The position numbers were made by a program, and so were the translations under genes. This document shows, one piece after another, positions 1 to 6,639 of a stretch of DNA of 64,000 bases (the first letter of the stretch is position 1; each line of letters opens with the position of its first letter). Source of the stretch: Marinirhabdus sp050859505. GTDB taxonomy: Bacteria; Bacteroidota; Bacteroidia; Flavobacteriales; Flavobacteriaceae. Under the pieces are notes generated by a model. The model was given only the letters and a program-made list of their open reading frames with translations, was not told where the DNA came from and did not search any database. Where the stretch lies: assembly GCF_050859505.1 (NCBI RefSeq), contig NZ_CP193934.1:1736001-1800000 (forward strand), in the 5' to 3' direction.

Positions 1-661
1 AGTTTCGGCTATTATAATTGCGATGATCTTAGGGGTTTTGCTAGGGATACTTTCGGTGTTGTTTCGAGATGGATGGGTAGATAAGTTAATTCAATTAGTG
101 AGTACCTTAGGGATGAGTGTTCCGTCCTTTTTTAGCGCTATTATTTTTGCTTGGTTGTTTGGGTATGTACTGCACGAATTTACCAATCTTAGTATGACGG
201 GTAGCTTGTACGAAGTAGACGATTTTGGCGAAGGCAGCTATATTCAATGGAAAAATCTAATCCTTCCCGCCATTGTATTAGGCATTAGACCGCTTGCTGT
301 AGTCACTCAGTTAATGCGTAACTCCTTACTAGAAGTGCTAAATCAAGATTATATACGCACAGCGAAGGCCAAAGGGCTTTCGTTCTCAACTATTATTAGA
401 CGTCACGCACTAAAAAATTCACTAAATCCAGTGGTGACCGCTATTTCGGGTTGGTTTGCTTCTATGCTTGCAGGAGCTGTTTTTGTAGAGTATATTTTTG
501 GATGGAACGGGTTGGGAAAAGAAATTGTGGATGCACTTAATACGTTAGACTTACCTATTATTATGGGAGCGGTCATCGTTATTGCTACATTATTCATCTT
601 AATCAATATCTTTGTAGATGTAATTTATGGGTGGTTGGATCCTAAAATTAGCAAACAGTGA
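1..661 (+). CDS. ABC transporter permease, DppB/OppB type (5' partial)
   Basis: The reading frame is open from the first bases of the window, so the N-terminus lies upstream. The visible 219 or so residues are very hydrophobic, with about five membrane segments. They include the cytoplasmic permease loop that docks on the ATPase (around the stretch DYIRTAKAKGLS, the EAA-like motif of binding-protein-dependent permeases) and the typical ending with VFVEYIFGWNGLG and a C-terminal WLDPK. This fits the inner-membrane permease of a dipeptide/oligopeptide importer. The partner genes must lie upstream, because the next gene is tpiA. Substrate cannot be told from the sequence. Confidence 0.88.
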   Translation, partial: VSAIIIAMILGVLLGILSVLFRDGWVDKLIQLVSTLGMSVPSFFSAIIFAWLFGYVLHEFTNLSMTGSLYEVDDFGEGSYIQWKNLILPAIVLGIRPLAVVTQLMRNSLLEVLNQDYIRTAKAKGLSFSTIIRRHALKNSLNPVVTAISGWFASMLAGAVFVEYIFGWNGLGKEIVDALNTLDLPIIMGAVIVIATLFILINIFVDVIYGWLDPKISKQ

Positions 662-801
662 TTTAGTACATACATACTGAAGTAGAGAAGCAGAAATTTC
701 AAGAATATTGCGAAAGGATACAGCCAAATTAGGAAGCTAACAAAAATCTAAACAAAATGACTTGTGTTTTGTAGGGTCATTAAACATTTAAAAATATTAA
801 A

Positions 802-1554
802 ATGCCAAAGAAAATAGTAGCTGGAAACTGGAAGATGAATAACGATTTATCACAAACCGAAACATTGTTAAAAGACTTAAAAAAACAAGTAATTCCTGAA
901 GATGTTACGGTAATGATAGCGCCTTCGTTTACTAATTTGTTTAAAGCTTTTGAATCGACCAGAGAGCATCCCATCCAGGTAATTGCTCAGAATATGCACC
1001 AATCTCAAAAGGGTGCTTTTACGGGCGAAGTTTCCGCAGGTATGTTGAAAAGCGTGGGAGTTCAAACAGTAATTCTTGGGCATAGTGAGCGCCGAGCTTA
1101 TTTTAATGAAACAGACGATTTGTTGGCAGAAAAAATTAATACTGCTCTCGAAAATAATATGCAAGCCATCTTTTGCATAGGCGAAGAGTTACGTGATAGG
1201 GAGAGCGGAGACCATTATGAAGTAATTCAAAATCAGTTAAAAAACGGTTTGTTTCACGTCTCAAATGACAGCTGGAGCCGCATAATGATTGCTTACGAAC
1301 CCGTTTGGGCTATTGGCACCGGTGAAACTGCAAGTCCACAACAGGTGCAGGAAATGCACCATTATATTAGAGAGACTATTGCAAAACAATATGATAGAAA
1401 TATCGCAAAAAACGTTTCCATTTTATATGGCGGAAGTGTAAAACCGGGGAATGCAAAGGAAATTTTTGCCAAAAAAGATGTAGATGGAGGTCTAATAGGA
1501 GGCGCAGCTTTAAATGCTGAAGATTTTATGGCAATCATTAATGCATTCGGTTAA
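802..1554 (+). CDS. tpiA: Triosephosphate isomerase
   Basis: Interconverts dihydroxyacetone phosphate and glyceraldehyde 3-phosphate in glycolysis and gluconeogenesis. The 250-residue length is standard. The catalytic residues are visible: N9 and K11 in AGNWKMN, H94 in GHSERR, and E166 in AYEPVWAIGTG. The phosphate-binding YGGSVKPGN follows near residue 210. The ATG start places AGNWKMN at the usual distance from the N-terminus. It is followed 70 bp later by prmA on the same strand and may be co-transcribed with it. No unusual features. Confidence 0.97.
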   Translation: MPKKIVAGNWKMNNDLSQTETLLKDLKKQVIPEDVTVMIAPSFTNLFKAFESTREHPIQVIAQNMHQSQKGAFTGEVSAGMLKSVGVQTVILGHSERRAYFNETDDLLAEKINTALENNMQAIFCIGEELRDRESGDHYEVIQNQLKNGLFHVSNDSWSRIMIAYEPVWAIGTGETASPQQVQEMHHYIRETIAKQYDRNIAKNVSILYGGSVKPGNAKEIFAKKDVDGGLIGGAALNAEDFMAIINAFG

Positions 1555-1624
1555 AATCCCTAAAAATAAATACGAAATAGCGTTTTGGGACTTTAGCACA
1601 GCTCGTCGTTCTTAATTAACAACT

Positions 1625-2461
1625 ATGTCCAATATATATATAGAATATAACTTTAAGGTAACTCCACCCCAGCCAGGCACAGAAATTCTAATTGCTGAAC
1701 TAGGCCAAGCAGGTTTTGAAAGTTTTGTAGAAAACGAAGAAGGTGTAGAGGCGTACATCCAGAAAGAGGAGTGGAATGAAGCTATTTTGGAAGGTATATA
1801 TATTCTGAAATCACCTGAATTTGAGATTACATTTCAGCAAAAAGAAATAGCACAGGTAAACTGGAACGAGGAGTGGGAAAAAAATTTTAAACCCATAGTT
1901 GTAGCAGATGCTTGTGCCGTTCGGGCGCCGTTTCACCCGCCTTTTAATGTGAAATATGAAATTATCATTGAACCAAAGATGAGTTTTGGGACAGGACATC
2001 ACGAAACCACATTTATGATGCTACAGCACATTTTGGAAACAGAATGTAAGGATAAACATGTACTAGACATGGGTTGTGGTACTGCCGTACTGGCAATTCT
2101 AGCCGAAATGAGAGGTGCCACAAGCTTGGATGCCATAGATATTGACGAATGGTGTGTAGAAAACAGTACGGAAAATTTGGAAAGAAATAATTGTTTCCGA
2201 ACAAAAACAATTTTAGGTGGGGCAGAAGTAATTCCAACTTCAGAAAAATACGATATTGTTATCGCTAACATTAATCGAAATATTTTGCTGGAAGACATGG
2301 GAGCGTATGTTGCTGTATTGGAGAAAGGCGGCGTTCTTTTTTTAAGTGGATTCTACAAAGAAGATCTCGCAATTATTACTGAATGTTGCAATAATTTAGG
2401 GCTCAAATTCGTTCAGAATAAAGAAAAAAACAACTGGATAGCCGCAAAATTTGTAAATTAG
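1625..2461 (+). CDS. prmA: Ribosomal protein L11 methyltransferase
   Basis: SAM-dependent methyltransferase that modifies ribosomal protein L11. The 278-residue protein has an N-terminal substrate-recognition domain of about 110 residues. A class I methyltransferase fold follows, with glycine-rich motif I (DMGCGTAVLAI, about residue 147), the acidic motif II (DAIDIDEW) and the NINRNIL motif. It is followed after 8 bp by clpS, so the two are probably one transcript; tpiA lies 70 bp upstream. Confidence 0.93.
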   Translation: MSNIYIEYNFKVTPPQPGTEILIAELGQAGFESFVENEEGVEAYIQKEEWNEAILEGIYILKSPEFEITFQQKEIAQVNWNEEWEKNFKPIVVADACAVRAPFHPPFNVKYEIIIEPKMSFGTGHHETTFMMLQHILETECKDKHVLDMGCGTAVLAILAEMRGATSLDAIDIDEWCVENSTENLERNNCFRTKTILGGAEVIPTSEKYDIVIANINRNILLEDMGAYVAVLEKGGVLFLSGFYKEDLAIITECCNNLGLKFVQNKEKNNWIAAKFVN

Positions 2462-2468
2462 TACACCT

Positions 2469-2744
2469 ATGAGCACTAAAGAAAAACAGTTAGAGGATCT
2501 TCTAATCGCCGAAGAAGTACAAAAACAGAACGAAATTGTACTTTATAATGATGACGTAAATACTTTCGATCACGTTATTGATACCCTTATGTATGCATGC
2601 GAGCATACGCCAGAGCAAGCCGAACAATGTTCTATTATTGTTCACTACAAAGGAAAATGCACAGTTAAAACTGGTGAATATACCGAATTAAAACCACGTT
2701 GCGGCATGTTGCTTGATGCAGGACTTTCTGCTGAAATTGTATAA
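2469..2744 (+). CDS. clpS: ATP-dependent Clp protease adaptor ClpS
   Basis: Adaptor that delivers N-degron substrates to the ClpA/C-ClpP protease. The 91-residue protein carries the signature YNDDVNTFDHVI, where the Asn-Asp-Asp stretch contributes to the N-end-residue pocket, and the downstream VHYKGKCTVKTG segment that contacts the Clp N-domain. The start is 8 bp after prmA. Downstream, an odd palindrome GTGTAAT-A-ATTACAC lies at 2783-2797 before the next gene; its role is unknown. Confidence 0.94.
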   Translation: MSTKEKQLEDLLIAEEVQKQNEIVLYNDDVNTFDHVIDTLMYACEHTPEQAEQCSIIVHYKGKCTVKTGEYTELKPRCGMLLDAGLSAEIV

Positions 2745-2916
2745 TATACTACGTAATCTACTTCTCTAATAGACTAAAAGATGTGTAATAATTACACGGT
2801 TTTGTTGTTAATTATGTATTAAAAATCTTATTTTATTGTTTATTTAATAATTTTTTATACATTTATCACAACAAAAACCTAATAACGTAATTAATCATTA
2901 ATTTAATCTATTAACT

Positions 2917-3783
2917 ATGAGAATTTTAAAATTTGGACTTATAGGAGCATTTTGCTTAAGTCTGTCATTAGTATCTTGTTCTAAAGATGAGGATACTACA
3001 ACAACCCCAGAAAACAATGAAACTGCAAACATTACCAAAGAAATCCCCGAAGCGGTAAAAGAAGCAGCTGAAACACTAGAGTTAAACACCAATTTTATTA
3101 GATACGACGATTTTTATTTCCCCGACGGTACGTCTGAAGAGCGTCTTTTCTTTGAAGAGGATATTACAATGACTGAAGCTCAATTATTTCAGCTTGCAAA
3201 ACTTGCTAAAGATGCCAATCAAGGTCGCCAATATAGTACCTTTAATTTGGTAAGCCAAGGTAGAAATATTTCTATAATTGGATACACAGGTGGTAACCAA
3301 GCCTTATCAAGTAAGGAACAAACCGGACTTCAATGGGCTGTAAACAACTATAACCGTTTGAGCGGAGTTTCTATTAGCTTCACTTTAACTTTTGGTACCG
3401 ATTACCAGAATAAGGATATGGTAGTTTATAATAATACTGTAAACAATCCAGGTGGTGCAGGTGGTAGTGCAGGCTTTCCAAGTAATGGATTGCCAAACAA
3501 GTTTGTTCAAATCTATGGTTTGAGTGGGTATGATACTAATGTAAATGAGCACGTTATCACACACGAAATTGGACACTCGGTAGGTTTTCGTCATACCGAT
3601 TGGTTTAGTCGCCAAAGTTGTGGTCAAAATACCAACGAAGGGTCTAGTGGAGTTGGAGCAGTACACATTGATGGTACTCCAACGGGCTATGATCCAACGT
3701 CTATAATGTTGGCTTGCTTCAGTGCAAATGCGAGCGGAGAATTTAACGCAAACGACATTACAGCACTTCGAGATTTGTATTAA
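2917..3783 (+). CDS. Secreted lipoprotein zinc metallopeptidase, HEIGH (M57-like)
   Basis: A 288-residue lipoprotein. The leader ends in a lipobox LVSC with the lipidated Cys at residue 21, followed by an acidic and Thr-rich tether. The catalytic motif HEIGHSVGFRH begins at H216, giving zinc ligands H216, H220 and H226 with E217 as general base. A downstream SIML resembles the Met-turn of metzincins. This fits the dual-action HEIGH metallopeptidase family (Pfam Peptidase_M57). The protein is probably anchored on the outer membrane and acts on extracellular protein. It is a single-gene unit closed by a strong terminator. Confidence 0.85.
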   Translation: MRILKFGLIGAFCLSLSLVSCSKDEDTTTTPENNETANITKEIPEAVKEAAETLELNTNFIRYDDFYFPDGTSEERLFFEEDITMTEAQLFQLAKLAKDANQGRQYSTFNLVSQGRNISIIGYTGGNQALSSKEQTGLQWAVNNYNRLSGVSISFTLTFGTDYQNKDMVVYNNTVNNPGGAGGSAGFPSNGLPNKFVQIYGLSGYDTNVNEHVITHEIGHSVGFRHTDWFSRQSCGQNTNEGSSGVGAVHIDGTPTGYDPTSIMLACFSANASGEFNANDITALRDLY

Positions 3784-3821
3784 AATGAAACTTAAATATT
3801 ATAAATAACTGTTATTAGGCA

Positions 3822-3857
3822 AAAAACGCCCACTACAACTATGTAGTGGGCGTTTTT
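3822..3857 (+). terminator. Rho-independent terminator after the M57-like peptidase
   Basis: A perfect 16-bp stem (AAAAACGCCCACTACA and its complement) surrounds a 4-base loop and ends in a T run. It starts 39 bp after the peptidase stop codon. The symmetric A and T flanks would also work for the gene converging from the other strand. Confidence 0.9.
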
Positions 3858-3972
3858 ATATATAGTAAAGAATATAAGTACTAAGGTTGCTTTTGATACT
3901 ACCACAAACTAATTAGTATATCAATAGAACCTTAACACTGGATGTAAAGCTCCTACATCAAATCCTTCAAAA

Positions 3973-4905
3973 TCATATTTTTTTATGCTGCGTTCGCAAG
4001 GCTTTTCGCTGTTGCTTAATAGTAAGGGTGCTACCATCGTGGCTCCAGCCTGGAGGACCAAAAGCGTACATCCATTTTTCGTATAATGTATTCGCTTTTT
4101 TGATGTCTATCCAGATTTCTTTATATTCATGGGTAAGAATAACAATAGGGTTGTAGGAGTTAGGCCCGCTGGTGACGCCATACTCAATATTTATATCCTC
4201 ATCAAGCTCTTTAAAAGTGCCAAAGATCCGGTCAAAAATATTTAAGAATCCGCCGTGATTCTTATCCATATATTCCAAATTACGTGCGTGGTGTACCTGG
4301 TGCATGGTGTGGGTATTCATTATATAGTCTATAACGCCAAGCTTAGGAATAAACTGGGAATGCAATTGAAATTGCCATAACGCTTCAATCCCAAGTGATA
4401 CCACTAGCATTTCTGGTGGAAAACCAATAGCAACAATCCATATATAAAATAAAGGCTTATAAAAAATAGTAAACCAGCCATTGCGTACAGCGGTTCCTAA
4501 ATTAAATTTTTCCGAAGAGTGGTGTACGATATGAGCTGCCCAGAAAAAACGAACCATATGGTTTTGTCTATGAAACCAGTAATAGGAAAAGTCATCGGCC
4601 ACTTGACAAAAAATCCATACATACCAAGCATATCCAAAGGACTCCCATCCCATGATATTGGTTCGCACCCCATTTACTAATGGGTTAAAAATCTCATAAA
4701 CAAAATTGAATAAGAGAATCACCGTTATTGTTTTTACCAAAGGTGCTATAAGCGTCGATCCAATACCCATAACCAGGCTAGAACCTAAATCCTTCCAATC
4801 GTAAAGATTCTTGATTTTTTCAGAATGCTTGTTGTACGTAAGTTCTAAGAGAATCAATCCTAGAAAACAAGGAACACCGTAAATAAGAGGGTTTGTAAAA
4901 TCCAT
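3973..4905 (-). CDS. Sterol desaturase / fatty acid hydroxylase family membrane protein
   Basis: A 310-residue integral membrane di-iron oxygenase of the fatty acid hydroxylase superfamily. The histidine clusters are all present: H112 and H116 (FHRQNH), H125, H128 and H129 (HIVHH), and H199, H202, H205 and H206 (HTMHQVHH). Hydrophobic segments flank them, with a first one at residues 8-22. The family hydroxylates or desaturates lipids; the lipid substrate cannot be read from the sequence. It stands alone, with a TAnnTTTG element 17 bp upstream of the start. Confidence 0.88.
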   Translation of the reverse strand: MDFTNPLIYGVPCFLGLILLELTYNKHSEKIKNLYDWKDLGSSLVMGIGSTLIAPLVKTITVILLFNFVYEIFNPLVNGVRTNIMGWESFGYAWYVWIFCQVADDFSYYWFHRQNHMVRFFWAAHIVHHSSEKFNLGTAVRNGWFTIFYKPLFYIWIVAIGFPPEMLVVSLGIEALWQFQLHSQFIPKLGVIDYIMNTHTMHQVHHARNLEYMDKNHGGFLNIFDRIFGTFKELDEDINIEYGVTSGPNSYNPIVILTHEYKEIWIDIKKANTLYEKWMYAFGPPGWSHDGSTLTIKQQRKALRTQHKKI

Positions 4906-4921
4906 AAAAGATGATAAATGC

Positions 4922-4929
4922 CAAAAGTA
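4922..4929 (-). promoter_or_regulatory. Candidate -7 promoter element (TACTTTTG)
   Basis: On the minus strand the sequence reads TACTTTTG, matching the Bacteroidota -7 consensus TAnnTTTG, just upstream of the hydroxylase gene. No convincing -33 TTTG lies at the expected distance. Confidence 0.4.
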
Positions 4930-5311
4930 GACCTTGACAAAGCATTAGCATCGTGATTAGTCACAAAATCTCAATATATTTGTTATAAACTGACTACGAC
5001 CTATTGTCGAATACTACCTCGTTATATGCGTTTGCCATTATAGAACCCTCATTGATCTTTCTAAAAGTGATTATAGTACCCTTTACTATAGTTGATACCA
5101 TACTTCAGATTTTGTAATTTTCAACACAGAAATTCTCAAGAATACGGGTTTAATACTTTTTAAGAATTTTTATTTTTTATACCCCGACGCGATTAACTTT
5201 ATGATAAGTTTTCGTCTTAAAGGTTCAATTTTCAGTCGCTTAGAGGATTATTTTTTGGTTTGAATTTATTCATAAAAAGCCCAGAAAAGCTATTTGAGAT
5301 TTCCTTAAACC
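4930..5311. other. Intergenic region without a recognisable gene
   Basis: About 380 bp of AT-rich sequence between the hydroxylase gene and the tRNA terminator. No reading frame with plausible coding character was found. It presumably carries upstream promoter sequence for the minus-strand hydroxylase gene; nothing else stands out. Confidence 0.5.
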
Positions 5312-5346
5312 AAAAAACCCACTCCCAGAAGGGAGCGGATTTTTTT
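5312..5346 (-). terminator. Terminator of the tRNA-Arg transcript
   Basis: Read on the minus strand: an A run, stem CCGCTCCC, loop TTCT, stem GGGAGTGG, then six T. It begins 9 bp beyond the tRNA 3' end, as expected for a singly transcribed tRNA. Confidence 0.85.
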
Positions 5347-5354
5347 ACTCTAAG

Positions 5355-5428
5355 TGACCTCGACAAGATTCAAACTTGTAACCTCTTGAGCCGTAATCAA
5401 GTGCGCTATTCAGTTGCGCCACGAGGCC
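5355..5428 (-). tRNA. tRNA-Arg (anticodon ACG)
   Basis: Read on the minus strand, 74 nt. The acceptor arms GGCCTCG and CGAGGTC pair over seven positions with one G-U. The D stem is GCGC/GCGC. The anticodon stem is CTTGA/TCAAG around the loop TTACGGC, giving anticodon ACG. The T stem is ACAAG/CTTGT with loop TTTGAAT. The discriminator base is A and CCA is not encoded. This tRNA reads CGN arginine codons, with A34 normally converted to inosine. The terminator follows immediately. Confidence 0.93.
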
Positions 5429-5449
5429 ATTATTTTGTTACATTCAGGT

Positions 5450-5469
5450 AGTAACCTCGACAAAATTAA
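5450..5469 (-). repeat. Partial duplicate of the tRNA-Arg 3' end
   Basis: About 17 of 20 bases match the 3' end and T arm of the adjacent tRNA-Arg (GTAACCTCGACAAAATT here against GTGACCTCGACAAGATT at 5354-5370), in the same orientation. It lies about 22 bp upstream of the intact tRNA's 5' end. It could be the remnant of a decayed tandem tRNA copy or an old attachment-site duplication. No integrase gene is nearby. Confidence 0.45.
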
Positions 5470-5712
5470 AAATACCGCTTACTACGATACCAGCTTTGTA
5501 ACCTTTTGCAAACAAATTTTACTTTGTTAGCGGGTGCAAATATATTTCTTTTTGTTTGTTTGCACAACCTAGTTGCGTAAAATTTATAGAGTTCATTTAT
5601 CTTTATAAAATGTAGTGTTGCCTAAAGTTTATAATCTTCTATGTATATTTATGATACCCTTAGCAGCATGTGGTGTAGCAATACCTTAATTTTATACACA
5701 AACTATATATTT

Positions 5713-5871
5713 ATGACCAAAATTGTTAAAGATTCAGATAATGAGCAAGAGCGTGACTATATTTTTCAGGACAATAAAAAAACTGTATTTGGAGCTAGCT
5801 TTATAGTAGTGATTCTTGTTATTCTAGTACTTGCAGTTATTGCTACAGCATTTTACTTAGATTGGTTTTAA
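5713..5871 (+). CDS. Small single-span membrane protein
   Basis: A 52-residue protein starting at the ATG that gives MTKIVKDSDNEQ. A longer in-frame reading from 5641 adds 24 residues that look unlike a translated N-terminus, so the shorter start is preferred. A charged N-terminal half of about 28 residues precedes one strong transmembrane helix (VVILVILVLAVIATAFYL) and a short tail. It ends 9 bp before apt and is probably co-transcribed. The function is unknown; tiny membrane proteins of this shape are common in Flavobacteria. Confidence 0.55.
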   Translation: MTKIVKDSDNEQERDYIFQDNKKTVFGASFIVVILVILVLAVIATAFYLDWF

Positions 5872-5880
5872 AATAAGAAT

Positions 5881-6396
5881 ATGCTCGATATAGAACAGTA
5901 CATTCGCGATGTTCAGGATTTCCCAAAGCCAGGAGTGGTTTTTAAGGATATTACGCCTCTTTTAGCAAATCCCGAGGCAATGAAAGTTTGCGTCGAGGAG
6001 TTGTTACGACTTACTGAAATGCAACCCATAGATAAGGTTGTTGGTATTGAATCCAGAGGTTTTTTCTTTGCGACACTTTTAGCACAGGAATTAAACGCAG
6101 GTTTTGTACCTATAAGAAAGCCTGGTAAATTACCATATACTACATTCAAGCAACCCTATACTTTAGAATATGGTATGGATTCTTTAGAAATTCACGAAGA
6201 TGCCATTCAAAAGGGAGATAAAGTATTATTGCATGATGATGTTTTAGCAACAGGAGGAACTGCGCAAGCCGCATGTAGATTGATTGAGCAATTAGGTGGA
6301 GAAATAGTACAGTGTAATTTTTTAATTGAATTATCCTTTCTTAAAGGAATAAGCAAACTGAGAGACTATGAGATACGTTCTTTACTTACCTATTAA
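5881..6396 (+). CDS. apt: Adenine phosphoribosyltransferase
   Basis: Purine salvage enzyme that converts adenine and PRPP to AMP. The 171-residue length is normal. The PRPP-binding signature LLHDDVLATGGTAQAA is present near residue 115, and the flexible-loop region with RKPGKLPY around residue 80 is intact. The N-terminal DFPKPGVVFKDITPLL is typical of Apt. The last four bases overlap the convergent small gene at 6393-6545. Confidence 0.95.
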   Translation: MLDIEQYIRDVQDFPKPGVVFKDITPLLANPEAMKVCVEELLRLTEMQPIDKVVGIESRGFFFATLLAQELNAGFVPIRKPGKLPYTTFKQPYTLEYGMDSLEIHEDAIQKGDKVLLHDDVLATGGTAQAACRLIEQLGGEIVQCNFLIELSFLKGISKLRDYEIRSLLTY

Positions 6397-6545
6397 TCCA
6401 ATGCATTTTTAGTTACCCATAATTTATAACCAAATAGCGCCATTTGTAGCTTAGACGCCTTTGCAAGATCTACTTGTTTTTTGGTAAGGCTAGGTAAAAT
6501 AGCCTTGTTTATTTTTGCCAGTGTTTTAAAAAATTTCTTTTTCAT
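6393..6545 (-). CDS. Conserved-looking 50-residue basic protein
   Basis: An ATG-to-TAA frame of 50 codons on the minus strand, beginning MKKKFFKTLAKINK and ending KNALD. It is Lys-rich, with an amphipathic first half and a short hydrophobic patch (MALFGYKLWV). It converges on apt with a 4-bp overlap. I recall similar very short flavobacterial proteins sometimes carrying the label SsrA-binding protein. At 50 residues it cannot be a full SmpB (about 150 residues), so I leave the function open. Codon usage looks like its neighbours. Confidence 0.6.
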   Translation of the reverse strand: MKKKFFKTLAKINKAILPSLTKKQVDLAKASKLQMALFGYKLWVTKNALD

Positions 6546-6583
6546 GGGTACGTTGCTATTTCAACATCTAAAAATACTGAAAT

Positions 6584-6615
6584 AAAAAAGTCTTTCAGCA
6601 ATGCCAAAAGACTTT
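6584..6615 (-). terminator. Terminator after the M56 peptidase gene
   Basis: On the minus strand the 9-bp stem AAAGTCTTT/AAAGACTTT encloses an 11-base loop and is followed by a T-rich tail, 25 bp after the peptidase stop codon. Confidence 0.75.
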
Positions 6616-6639
6616 ATGTTTTCTTTAAAATAAGTTGGG

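Noticed and set aside
5260..5451. A 63-codon frame on the plus strand
   Set aside because: It runs across the terminator and the tRNA-Arg gene on the other strand.
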